Position numbers and translations under genes: made by a program. A DNA stretch of 17,283 nucleotides from an uncultured Collinsella sp. Its GTDB lineage: Bacteria; Actinomycetota; Coriobacteriia; Coriobacteriales; Coriobacteriaceae. Shown one piece after another: positions 1 through 6,553 of the stretch; the stretch's first letter is position 1; each line of letters starts with the position of its first letter. A model generated the notes under the pieces. The model was not told the DNA's origin. It did no database searches and saw nothing but the letters and a program-made list of their open reading frames with translations. The stretch spans positions 1-17,283 of the forward strand of contig CATYZI010000042.1 in the NCBI GenBank assembly GCA_958415625.1, read 5' to 3'.

Positions 1-247
1 ACCGTGCAACGGAAAAGAGCCGCCCTTTCGGACGACTCAAACTGTAATGGGGCTAAAAAGACTGGTGGAGTACATGGGCTGGCGGATCGGCGTATCGATG
101 CGGGTGCCGTTTGTTTCCAGACTGTGTATCTGCGCGTTGGGGAGCCCGTCTCGCGCGCATGCCATGTTGTCAATGGGTTACAGTATGAACGGCGGCTATG
201 TTTCCGCCAACGCACGAGAGAGTCGTCAACAAGGAGGATGCACGACG
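1..247. other. Left-edge leader region with no supported gene
   Basis: No gene is supported here. The frame of the downstream DUF1275 gene stays open back to an ATG at 47, but the extra 67 residues do not resemble the family and that start has no good ribosome binding site. A small hairpin, GGCGG (191-195) with CCGCC (204-208), lies just before the ribosome binding site at 231-237. A TTGTCA at 167-172 resembles a -35 box, but no -10 sits at the right distance. Confidence 0.5.
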
Positions 248-964
248 ATGCAGCGTGCCAAACAGATATCGGAGTCTATTGAGCTGGGCATCATCTTGGC
301 GCTCGCCGGTGGCTTTATGGACGTTTATTCGTACATTGGGCGCGATCATGTTTTCGCTAACGCGCAGACGGGCAACATACTGCTGGTGGGCGTGAGCATC
401 TCGGAGGGCAATTGGGCACTTGCGGGGCGTTACTTCTTCCCTGTGGTTTCGTTTGCTGTGGGCATTATGCTTGCCGACCTGGTTCACGAGCGGTTTGGCA
501 GTGTGATTCACTGGCGCCAGGTGACGGTGTTTTTTGAAGCCGTTATCTTGCTGGGCGTGAGCTTTATCCCGGGCGGCGGTTACAACCTGCTCGCCAACTG
601 CCTCACTTCGTTTGCCTGCGGTATGCAGGTAGAGAGCTTCCGCAAGATCCACGGTCACGGCATCGCTACGACCATGTGCATCGGCAACTTGCGCAACGCG
701 CTACAAAACGTGGATGATTACATCATCACCCACAGGCGCGGCTTTTTGGAAAACGGCCTGCTGTACTTTGGCGTGATCTTTACCTTTGTGTTTGGCGCCG
801 TGTTGGGCAACTGGTGCATTGAGCGCATGGGCCTGCACGCCATCGTCGTGGCGAGCTTGCTGCTGTTTGTCGCGTTTGCCATCATGTTCATCGACCGCGA
901 GCGCGACTTGCGCTTACGCTGGAAGGTTGCGGCCGAGGCTTGGAAAGAGGGCTGCCGAAAGTAA
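248..964 (+). CDS. DUF1275 (YoaK-type) multispanning membrane protein
   Basis: Predicted inner-membrane protein of the DUF1275/YoaK family, 238 residues, a normal family length. The molecular function of the family is not established; a transport role has been suggested. Hydrophobic segments lie near residues 12-30, 62-80, 92-108, 168-188 and 196-215, so about six membrane passes. Family signatures are visible: GGFMDVYSYI (21-30) followed by ANAQTGNIL (37-45), and GMQVESFRK (125-133) followed by a TTMCIGNLRN block (141-150). The start at 248 is chosen because AAGGAGG at 231-237 is well spaced before it and the protein then begins just ahead of the first membrane segment; in-frame ATGs further upstream lack this. 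The gene stands alone and ends four bases before a strong terminator. Family assignment is firm; substrate unknown. Confidence 0.85.
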   Translation: MQRAKQISESIELGIILALAGGFMDVYSYIGRDHVFANAQTGNILLVGVSISEGNWALAGRYFFPVVSFAVGIMLADLVHERFGSVIHWRQVTVFFEAVILLGVSFIPGGGYNLLANCLTSFACGMQVESFRKIHGHGIATTMCIGNLRNALQNVDDYIITHRRGFLENGLLYFGVIFTFVFGAVLGNWCIERMGLHAIVVASLLLFVAFAIMFIDRERDLRLRWKVAAEAWKEGCRK

Positions 965-967
965 CCG

Positions 968-1006
968 AATGCGGCAAAGGGGCTGTCCCTTCGCCGCATT
1001 ATTTTT
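968..1006 (+). terminator. Rho-independent terminator after the DUF1275 gene
   Basis: Arms 968-981 and 987-1000 pair over 14 positions with one mismatch (13/14), around a 5-nt loop, followed by ATTTTT at 1001-1006. It begins four bases after the stop codon. Confidence 0.88.
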
Positions 1007-1014
1007 CATCATAT

Positions 1015-1030
1015 GTTGAAACGCTTTAAC
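1015..1030. promoter_or_regulatory. Possible LacI-family operator upstream of fucO
   Basis: GTTGAAACGCTTTAAC is an imperfect 16-bp dyad (12 of 16 positions symmetric) centred on CG at 1022-1023, the architecture typical of LacI-family operators. A second half-like site, AAAGCGTT at 1063-1070, is the inverted complement of AACGCTTT at 1020-1027, with centres 45 bp apart. The second site touches the possible -10 box at 1070-1075, a position suited to repression or catabolite control. Weak consensus only; no LacI gene is in this window. Confidence 0.35.
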
Positions 1031-1069
1031 ACTTTTGATGTTCTCGCGTGTTTTTTGTTTCAAAAGCGT

Positions 1070-1075
1070 TAGGAT
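1070..1075 (+). promoter_or_regulatory. Possible -10 element of fucO
   Basis: TAGGAT, followed by GG, sits 60 bp before the fucO ATG. It fits the TAnnAT -10 form of actinobacterial housekeeping promoters. No convincing -35 is visible. Near-identical elements sit before addB (8288) and the DUF3284 gene (15204). Confidence 0.35.
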
Positions 1076-1129
1076 GGGACTCATAGCGCGGGGCGTAATG
1101 GGTGCCCCGCACACGATAGGAGGCTATCA

Positions 1130-2296
1130 ATGGCTAATCGTTTCGTTCTCAATACCATCTCTTATCATGGTTCCGGCGCCATCAAGGAGATCCCCGGCGA
1201 GCTCCAGCGTCGCGGCTACAAGAAGATCTTCGTCTGCTCTGATCCCGACCTGGTCAAGTTTGGCGTTACCTCTAAGGTGACCGACGAGCTCGACGCCGCC
1301 GGCATCGCTTGGAGCCTCTACTCCGAGATCAAGCCCAACCCCACCATCCAGAACGTCAAGGACGGCGTCGAGGCCTTCAAGGCCGCCGAGGCTGACGCTA
1401 TCGTGACCATCGGTGGCGGCTCTTCCATGGACACCGCCAAGGCCATCGGCATCATCATCAACAACCCTGAGTTCGCCGATGTCCGCAGCCTCGAGGGCGT
1501 TGCTCCCACCAAGAACCATGCCGTGTTTACCATCGCTGTGCCGACGACCGCCGGTACCGCTGCCGAGGTGACCATCAACTACGTCATCACCGACCCCGAG
1601 AAGGTCCGCAAGTTCGTGTGCGTCGACACCAACGACGCCCCCGAGGTCGCCGTCGTCGACCCCGACATGATGGCTTCCATGCCCGCCGGCCTGACCGCCT
1701 CCACCGGCATGGACGCTCTAACCCACGCCATCGAGGGCTACACCACCAAGGGCGCTTGGGAGCTCTCCGACATGTTCCACTTTGAGGCTATTAAGCTGAT
1801 CAGCGAGAACCTGCGCGACTCCGTCGCCGAGGCCAAGTCCGGCCAGCCCGGCTCCGGCCGTGAGGGCATGGCTCTTGGCCAGTATGTCGCCGGCATGGGC
1901 TTCTCCAACGTTGGCCTGGGCATCGACCACGCCATGGCTCACACCCTGTCCGCTCACTACGACACCCCGCACGGCGTCGCTTGCGCCATGCTGCTGCCGA
2001 TCGCCATGGAGTTCAACAAGCCGGTTTGCGCCGAGCGTCTGGCCAAGGTTGCCGTCGCCATGGGCGTTGACACCACGGGCATGAGCACCGACGACGCCGC
2101 CGACGCCGCCATCGCCGCCGTCAAGCAGCTCTCTGCCGACGTGAACATCCCGCACGTCTGCGAGGCCATGAAGGCTGACGAGATCGAGGTCCTGGCCAAG
2201 GACGCCATGGCTGACGCCTGCTTCCCGGGCAACCCGCGCGAGGCGACGCTCGACGACGTCATCGAGCTCTTCAAGAAGATTTGCCCGGCTGCCTAA
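1130..2296 (+). CDS. fucO: FucO-like iron-dependent lactaldehyde reductase (group III alcohol dehydrogenase)
   Basis: Iron-containing NAD(H)-dependent alcohol dehydrogenase, 388 residues. By family it interconverts lactaldehyde and 1,2-propanediol in the cytoplasm, regenerating NAD+ during fermentation of fucose or rhamnose. From memory of E. coli FucO the match is close throughout, including the MANR start, NNPEFADVRSLEG (111-123), PTTAGTAAEVTINYVITD (138-155) and ALGQYVAGMGFSNVGLG (248-264). The nucleotide-binding loop is GGGSSMD (95-101). Predicted metal ligands are D195, H199, H267 and H281. AGGAGG at 1118-1123 lies 6 nt before the ATG. Codon use is strongly biased to GCC, GAC, AAG and ATC, suggesting high expression. 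It stands alone, with no fucose kinase, aldolase or isomerase beside it, so the physiological aldehyde could differ. The family is certain; the exact substrate is inferred. Confidence 0.9.
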   Translation: MANRFVLNTISYHGSGAIKEIPGELQRRGYKKIFVCSDPDLVKFGVTSKVTDELDAAGIAWSLYSEIKPNPTIQNVKDGVEAFKAAEADAIVTIGGGSSMDTAKAIGIIINNPEFADVRSLEGVAPTKNHAVFTIAVPTTAGTAAEVTINYVITDPEKVRKFVCVDTNDAPEVAVVDPDMMASMPAGLTASTGMDALTHAIEGYTTKGAWELSDMFHFEAIKLISENLRDSVAEAKSGQPGSGREGMALGQYVAGMGFSNVGLGIDHAMAHTLSAHYDTPHGVACAMLLPIAMEFNKPVCAERLAKVAVAMGVDTTGMSTDDAADAAIAAVKQLSADVNIPHVCEAMKADEIEVLAKDAMADACFPGNPREATLDDVIELFKKICPAA

Positions 2297-2349
2297 CCCA
2301 GTTTGGTGGTCCTTCGCCCGTAGGCGTATGGTCTTTTGACTTGCCGCTG

Positions 2350-2381
2350 GCCCCGCCGTGCTACGCACGGCGGGGCTTTTT
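2350..2381 (+). terminator. Rho-independent terminator of fucO
   Basis: A perfect 12-bp GC-rich stem (2350-2361 with 2365-2376) with a 3-nt loop is followed by TTTTT at 2377-2381, about 54 nt after the stop codon. Confidence 0.93.
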
Positions 2382-2397
2382 GTGCTGCGTCAATGTT

Positions 2398-2715
2398 CTG
2401 AGACGGGCAAAACCAAGGCGTACTGCCCGCTACGGATAGGTGGTGCACTTTCCCGCGTGCATTTTTGGGAGTATTCAGCAAGCTCTTAAAAATGCATAAC
2501 GTTGTGAATGGGCCGAGTGGCCCGCAGGCGCTCATCGACAACCATTGTGGGCGGGCTATCGATGAGTGGAGGGGGTTGTTACTGAGTTTCTGCTTTGCGA
2601 CGACCTGCAACACTGCTGTAACCACGTCGTTTTGTCGTTCGCGATGGGGTCGTTGGGGCCCACGGTGCTGAATACTCCGTTTTTTGCACGGCCCAAGGTG
2701 GGGTACCCTGAGACG
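2398..2715. repeat. Putative ~300-bp intergenic inverted-repeat element
   Basis: Two 25-bp arms, 2456-2480 and 2666-2690, are inverted copies with 19 of 25 positions matching. The outer 6 bp (CGTGCA) and inner 13 bp (GGAGTATTCAGCA) pair perfectly. The central 6 bp do not pair, because both arms are T-rich on the + strand. The arms are 185 bp apart. An 8-bp direct repeat, CTGAGACG, lies outside them at 2398-2405 and 2708-2715, each followed by a short spacer and CAAAA. A hairpin CGGGCA (2404-2409) / TGCCCG (2424-2429) lies at the left edge. This could be a dispersed non-autonomous element or a structured RNA; no coding capacity is recognised. Confidence 0.5.
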
Positions 2716-2857
2716 AAGCAAAAAGATTCCTCATTTCTATGCAGATACCGATAGGATTTATGCAAGATTGGGATTGTAAGACGTGCGCGTGCACAAAACC
2801 GGTGCGGGGACGTCGGGAGGCGGCTCGGCTCCTAGGGCATTGACCGTGCAGAACGGT

Positions 2858-2863
2858 TAAAAT
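2858..2863 (+). promoter_or_regulatory. Possible -10 element of the M42 peptidase gene
   Basis: TAAAAT lies 42 bp before the ATG at 2900, at a distance similar to the other candidate -10 boxes in this window. No matching -35 is seen at 16-18 bp spacing. Confidence 0.3.
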
Positions 2864-2899
2864 CGGGACTCGGTCTTAGTTTTACTTGGAAGGACGCAT

Positions 2900-3943
2900 A
2901 TGGCTTCTAATATTGATGCTTCTCTAGAGGAGACACTCTCCTATATCGCGGGACAGCTTAGGGCGCTGACTTCTATCGCTTCGCCTACGGGCTATACCCG
3001 TGCGGCGACTGATTATCTGATGGAGACGTTGCGCGATATGGGCTTTGGGCCCGAGCGTTCTAACAAGGGCAATGTGCTCGTTGAGCTTGGTGGTGAGGGT
3101 GAGCCGCTCGTGTTGGCGAGCCATGTCGATACCCTGGGCGCCATGGTGCGCTCCATCAAGGACAATGGCCGCTTGCGCCCCACGACGCTCGGCGGGCATC
3201 AGTGGTCTACGGCCGATGGCGAGAACTGCACCGTTTATACGCGCGATGGCAATGTCTACACGGGTGTGGTCCTCAATACCGAGCCTTCGGCGCACGTGGC
3301 CGATGAGCCGGTCAAGACCATCGAGAAGAACATGGAAATCCTGCTCGACGAGAACGTTGACAGCAAGGACGATGTGCTCGAGCTGGGTATTCAAACCGGC
3401 GACATCATCGCTATGGATCCTCGCACGACGGTGACGGAGAGCGGCTACATTAAGAGCCGCTTCCTGGATGACAAGCTATCGGCCGCCATTTTGTTGGGCT
3501 TGGCGTGTGCCGTCGCCGCTGGCGAGGTGACGCTTTCGCGTAAGGTTTCGCTGCTCTTTACCGTGTACGAGGAGGTGGGCCACGGCGGCGCCTTCGTGCC
3601 GGCCGACACGCGCGAGATGATCAGCGTTGACATGGGCTGCGTGGGCGACGACCTAGGCTGCACCGAGCACATGGTGTCGATCTGCGCCAAGGATTCGGGC
3701 GGTCCGTACAACTACGACCTGGTGACGGCGCTGTCCAATATCGCGCGCGAGCTTGAGCTCGATTACGCTATCGACGTGTATCCGCATTACGGTTCGGACG
3801 TCGAAGCCACGCTCTCTGCCGGCTACGACATTCGCCATGGTCTGATCGGCCCCGGCGTGTATGCGAGCCACAACTACGAGCGTAGCCACATGGACGGCGT
3901 GCGCAACACCTTCGAGCTCGTCCGCGCCTACGTACAGCGCTAG
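2900..3943 (+). CDS. M42-family metallopeptidase (glutamyl aminopeptidase/endoglucanase-like)
   Basis: Cytoplasmic co-catalytic metallo-aminopeptidase of family M42, 347 residues, normal length. The family trims small peptides and forms large oligomers; several members were once called cellulases. The metal-binding scaffold is visible: ASHVDTLG (73-80) gives H75 and the catalytic-site D77, RFLDDKLSA (187-195) gives the bridging D190, YEEVGHGG (223-230) gives the E224/E225 pair, SVDMG (242-246) gives D244, and the C-terminal ASHNYERSH (322-330) gives the last His (H324 or H330). The region between about 90 and 175 matches the PDZ-like dimerisation insert of the family. GGAAGGA at 2888-2894 precedes the ATG. 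The gene is monocistronic and converges on mnmA. Family is secure; peptide specificity cannot be read from the sequence. Confidence 0.88.
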   Translation: MASNIDASLEETLSYIAGQLRALTSIASPTGYTRAATDYLMETLRDMGFGPERSNKGNVLVELGGEGEPLVLASHVDTLGAMVRSIKDNGRLRPTTLGGHQWSTADGENCTVYTRDGNVYTGVVLNTEPSAHVADEPVKTIEKNMEILLDENVDSKDDVLELGIQTGDIIAMDPRTTVTESGYIKSRFLDDKLSAAILLGLACAVAAGEVTLSRKVSLLFTVYEEVGHGGAFVPADTREMISVDMGCVGDDLGCTEHMVSICAKDSGGPYNYDLVTALSNIARELELDYAIDVYPHYGSDVEATLSAGYDIRHGLIGPGVYASHNYERSHMDGVRNTFELVRAYVQR

Positions 3944-3951
3944 CGATGCAG

Positions 3952-3996
3952 CGGCCTCGGCTGATACGGCAGTACCGACCGAGGCCGTCCTCTCTA
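3952..3996 (+). terminator. Probable terminator of the M42 peptidase gene
   Basis: A 9-bp stem pairs 3952-3960 with 3979-3987 around an 18-nt loop, followed by a pyrimidine stretch (TCCTCTCT, 3988-3995) rather than a pure T run. It starts 8 nt after the stop codon and runs directly into the next palindrome. Confidence 0.5.
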
Positions 3997-4065
3997 AGTT
4001 GCGGTGAAATAGGGACTGTTTGGCGGTTTTAAACGCTTAAACAGTCCCTATTTCACCGCAACTTA
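3995..4065. repeat. Perfect 27-bp palindrome between convergent genes
   Basis: Arms 3995-4021 and 4039-4065 are perfectly complementary over 27 bp, around a 17-nt loop (4022-4038) that contains its own GCG/CGC pairing. The arms include GTGAAATAGGGACTG and its complement. It lies between the 3' ends of the M42 gene (+) and mnmA (-), so it could act on transcripts from both sides. There is no terminal T run, so ordinary intrinsic termination is not the obvious role. Exact arm identity over this length implies selection or recent spread. Confidence 0.85.
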
Positions 4066-4079
4066 TGAAGGGGATGGGG

Positions 4080-5180
4080 CTACTTGATGGCGCCGGTCAC
4101 GGTACCGCCGCCCAAGACGACGTCGCCGTGGTAGACGACGACGGCCTGGCCGGGGGCGATGGCTCGCTGCGGCTCGTCAAAAGTCAGTAGCATTTGTCCG
4201 TCGGCGCCACGTGTAAGAGTCGCTGCCTGATCCTTTTGATGGTAGCGGTACTTGGCGCCCACGCGAATGCCGCCGTCATCGAGCTCGGCCTCCATGCGCT
4301 CTGCCGGCGCGCTCCAGATCCAGTCGTCGGCCGTGAGTGCTGTGGCCGTTAGGTCCTCGGCCTCGCCCAGATGCACGGTGTTGTTGGCGGCATCGACGCC
4401 CGTCACATACACGGGATGCGCCATCGCGACGCCCAAGCCCTTGCGCTGGCCGATGGTATAGCGCAACGCGCCGTTATGGCGTCCGACCACGCTGCCGTCG
4501 CGCCACACAATGTCGCCCGGTGCAGCGGGATGTCCGCAGCGGCGCTCGATATAGCCCGCGTAGTCACCGTCTGGAATAAAGCAGATGTCCTCGCTTTCGG
4601 CCTTCTGGGCGTTGGTAAAGCCTTGCTCGGCGGCTATGCGGCGCACGTCGCGCTCTTTGTCTAGGCCTGCCAGCGGAAAGATCGTGTGCGCCAGGCGCTC
4701 CTGCGTAAGCGAATATAAAAAGTAGCTCTGGTCCTTTTTGGGATCTTCGCCGCGATGCAGCTGCCAGGTGCCGTCTACTGTCTGGCTTGTTTTGGCGTAA
4801 TGACCCGTTGCGATGTAGTCGCAGCCCATATCCAGCGCCGCATCCAGCAATGCGCCAAACTTAATGTGGCGGTTGCAGATGATGCATGGGTTGGGCGTCA
4901 GCCCCTCCTGATAGGCGGTCACGAAGCGCTCGATAACGTTGCGGTCGAAGGCCTGCTGCAGGTCGAGCACATGGTGGGGCATCCCCAGGCACTCGGCGAC
5001 AGCCTTTGCATCGGCGATGTCGCGGTCGACCTTACTCATGCCCGTGACGGGATCGGGCGCGGGGCAGGTGAGGCGCATGGTGGCGCCGACGCATTCGTAG
5101 CCCTGGCTTTTGAGCAGGTACGCGGTCACGCTAGAATCGACGCCGCCGCTCATGGCGACGAGCACGCGCTTGTTGTGCAT
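4080..5180 (-). CDS. mnmA: tRNA-specific 2-thiouridylase MnmA
   Basis: Cytoplasmic enzyme that makes 2-thiouridine at the wobble U34 of Lys, Glu and Gln tRNAs, using ATP to adenylate the base and a persulfide sulfur donated ultimately by a cysteine desulfurase. It has 366 residues, normal length. The PP-loop SGGVDSS is at 11-17. The catalytic cysteines are C102 in TPNPCIICNRHIKF and C200 in SEDICFIP. This copy has an additional Cys at 99, where E. coli has Asp. KDQSYFLYSL (149-158) and the RYTIGQRKGLG block are typical family motifs. The C-terminal third is the beta-barrel domain. The ATG (5178-5180) is preceded by AAGGAG at 5190-5195. A terminator-like hairpin lies in the short upstream leader. 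cysK is upstream on the same strand, linking the gene to cysteine sulfur supply. Confidence 0.96.
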   Translation of the reverse strand: MHNKRVLVAMSGGVDSSVTAYLLKSQGYECVGATMRLTCPAPDPVTGMSKVDRDIADAKAVAECLGMPHHVLDLQQAFDRNVIERFVTAYQEGLTPNPCIICNRHIKFGALLDAALDMGCDYIATGHYAKTSQTVDGTWQLHRGEDPKKDQSYFLYSLTQERLAHTIFPLAGLDKERDVRRIAAEQGFTNAQKAESEDICFIPDGDYAGYIERRCGHPAAPGDIVWRDGSVVGRHNGALRYTIGQRKGLGVAMAHPVYVTGVDAANNTVHLGEAEDLTATALTADDWIWSAPAERMEAELDDGGIRVGAKYRYHQKDQAATLTRGADGQMLLTFDEPQRAIAPGQAVVVYHGDVVLGGGTVTGAIK

Positions 5181-5208
5181 GGGGAGGTTCTCCTTGGTGG
5201 CATGTGGC

Positions 5209-5248
5209 CAAAAAAGAAAAGCGGCGCGGGAGGCTGGTTCCGCGCCGC
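5209..5248 (-). terminator. Intrinsic terminator between cysK and mnmA, within the mnmA leader
   Basis: On the minus strand a perfect 9-bp GC stem (5248-5240 with 5229-5221) and 10-nt loop are followed by a 12-nt tract of eleven T and C bases, nearly all T (5220-5209). It would end cysK transcription. It lies only 29 bp before the mnmA start codon, and the best candidate mnmA promoter is on its upstream side. Confidence 0.82.
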
Positions 5249-5252
5249 AGAC

Positions 5253-5261
5253 ATTGTAGCA
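5253..5261 (-). promoter_or_regulatory. Extended -10 promoter candidate for mnmA
   Basis: On the minus strand the sequence reads TGCTACAAT, an extended -10 (TGn plus TACAAT). A start point 6-7 nt downstream would fall at about 5246, at the first bases of the terminator hairpin. No good -35 is visible, as is common for extended -10 promoters. Confidence 0.45.
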
Positions 5262-5318
5262 AGTTCGGACGTCTCGTGGGACACCCTAACGAGATGAGCT
5301 CAGGCAGCCAGAAGAGAG

Positions 5319-5345
5319 GATAGGCCGGCATGCCATGGGCCTATC
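5319..5345 (-). other. Hairpin downstream of cysK
   Basis: GATAGGCC (5319-5326) and GGCCTATC (5338-5345) form an 8-bp inverted repeat enclosing the palindrome GGCATGCC (5327-5334). It starts 17 nt beyond the cysK stop codon. There is no T run after it, only a pyrimidine-rich tail on the minus strand, so it may protect the 3' end or weakly terminate. Confidence 0.4.
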
Positions 5346-5361
5346 GACAAGTGACGGGCCC

Positions 5362-6300
5362 TTAGTCCTGGAACAGTGCCGTGGACAGGTAGCGCTCGCC
5401 GGTGTCGGCAAGCAGGGCCACGATGGTCTTGCCCTCGTTTTCGGGGCGCTTGGCCAGCTGCAGCGCGGCCCACACGGCGGCACCGGACGAAATGCCCACG
5501 AGCACACCCTCCTTGTGGCCCACGGCGCGGCCGGTGGCAAAGGCGTCGTCGTTCTCGACGGGGATGATCTCGTCATAGACCTGGGTGTCGAGGACGTCGG
5601 GCACAAAGCCGGCACCGATACCCTGGATCTTGTGCGGGCCGGCCTGGCCCTTGGAGAGCACCGGGGAGGTGGCGGGCTCAACGGCGACGACCTGAATCTC
5701 GGGATTCTGTTCCTTGAGGAACTCGCCCACGCCGGTCACGGTGCCGCCGGTGCCAACGCCGGCGACGAAGATGTCGACCTTGCCGTCGGTGTCATCCCAG
5801 ATCTCGGGGCCGGTCGTGGCCTTGTGAATGGCCGGGTTCGCGGGGTTCACAAACTGGCCGGCGATGATGCTGTTGGGGGTCTCCTTCTGCAACTCTTCGG
5901 CCTTGGCGATAGCGCCCTTCATGCCTTTGGAGCCGTCGGTGAGCACGAGCTGCGCACCGTATGCCTGCATCAGCTTGCGGCGCTCGACGGACATGGTCTC
6001 GGGCATGGTGATGATCACCTTGTAGCCGCGGGCCGCCGCCACCGAAGCGATGCCGACGCCGGTGTTGCCGCTCGTGGGCTCGATGATGGTGTAGTCGCCA
6101 CCGCGCACGAGCTTGCCGGCCTTCTCGGCCTCGTCAATCATGTTCTTGGCGACGCGGTCTTTGACGGACCCGGCGGGGTTGAAGTATTCCAATTTGACGA
6201 GCACACGGGCCTTGAGGTCCTCGTCGGCCTCGAAGTGGGTGAGCTCCAGAAGCGGGGTGTGGCCGATAAGCTGATCGATGGACGTGTAAACATTGCTCAT
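5362..6300 (-). CDS. cysK: Cysteine synthase A (O-acetylserine sulfhydrylase)
   Basis: PLP-dependent enzyme of cytoplasmic cysteine biosynthesis that joins sulfide to O-acetyl-L-serine. It has 312 residues, normal length. The PLP lysine is K47 in NPAGSVKDR (41-49). The substrate loop TSGNTG is at 76-81, the phosphate-binding GTGGT at 183-187, and GISSGA at 269-274. The PTSGNTG form is typical of CysK. CBS or CysM homologues are less likely given the overall match. GGAGG at 6307-6311 lies 6 nt before the ATG. A minus-strand promoter is visible upstream, and the gene is divergent from an Rrf2-type regulator, the arrangement expected if that protein controls it in response to cysteine or Fe-S status. 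It is separated from mnmA by a terminator, so the two are probably not a simple operon. Confidence 0.96.
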   Translation of the reverse strand: MSNVYTSIDQLIGHTPLLELTHFEADEDLKARVLVKLEYFNPAGSVKDRVAKNMIDEAEKAGKLVRGGDYTIIEPTSGNTGVGIASVAAARGYKVIITMPETMSVERRKLMQAYGAQLVLTDGSKGMKGAIAKAEELQKETPNSIIAGQFVNPANPAIHKATTGPEIWDDTDGKVDIFVAGVGTGGTVTGVGEFLKEQNPEIQVVAVEPATSPVLSKGQAGPHKIQGIGAGFVPDVLDTQVYDEIIPVENDDAFATGRAVGHKEGVLVGISSGAAVWAALQLAKRPENEGKTIVALLADTGERYLSTALFQD

Positions 6301-6375
6301 GGTGAACCTCCAAAGTGTTCAAATGACTGGATACCGTGTGGTTTTACGGTGTGTGTGGCAGCGAAACCCACAAAC

Positions 6376-6405
6376 CTTATAGGTTGTTCGTTTTGCTGTT
6401 GGCAA
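6376..6405 (-). promoter_or_regulatory. cysK promoter with a dyad over the -10 box
   Basis: On the minus strand TTGCCA (6405-6400) and TATAAG (6381-6376) are 18 bp apart, a reasonable sigma-70-type promoter. The -10 lies inside a dyad AACCT (6373-6377) / AGGTT (6381-6385) with a 3-bp centre, a plausible repressor site, perhaps for the adjacent Rrf2 protein. Confidence 0.55.
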
Positions 6406-6489
6406 GCATAGTAGACAGTAAAGCCTAGTAACGCAATAGGAAATAGAAGATTATTACGAGTCGATTAACCATCTTGACGGGAATAGGTA

Positions 6490-6517
6490 TTTTCAAAACC
6501 AATTTTTCGGCTAGAAT
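6490..6517 (+). promoter_or_regulatory. Promoter candidate for the Rrf2 regulator gene
   Basis: TTTTCA (6490-6495) and TAGAAT (6512-6517) are 16 bp apart, the latter 37 bp before the ATG. An imperfect dyad with GGT and ACC ends (6486-6500) overlaps the -35 and could be an autoregulatory site. The whole 250-bp divergent region is clearly AT-richer than the flanking genes. Confidence 0.45.
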
Positions 6518-6553
6518 TTCTACGAATTAAAAGACCGAAAGGTAGCTATATAT

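Larger units (their letters stand above)
2382..2899. other. 518-bp intergenic stretch without a supported gene
   Basis: Short open frames exist on both strands, but none has a recognisable product or ribosome binding site. The stretch holds the inverted-repeat element at 2398-2715 and a small dyad CTCATCGA (2531-2538) / TCGATGAG (2559-2566). The right part becomes AT-richer at about 2715-2780. A TAAAAT at 2858-2863 may be the -10 box of the downstream peptidase gene, and a TTGACC at 2840-2845 is only 12 bp from it, too close for a normal -35. Confidence 0.6.

Noticed and set aside
47..247. N-terminal extension of the DUF1275 protein from an ATG at 47
   Set aside because: The extra residues do not look like the family, and the ATG at 248 has a strong, well-spaced ribosome binding site.
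2398..2715. CTGAGACG direct repeats as a target-site duplication
   Set aside because: They are 50 bp and 17 bp away from the inverted arms rather than directly adjoining them, so a transposition footprint cannot be claimed.
5335..6411. Long + strand open frame opposite cysK (358 codons)
   Set aside because: It is the antisense of a certain gene, Gly/Leu/Asp/His-rich with no family resemblance, as expected opposite GC-rich coding DNA.
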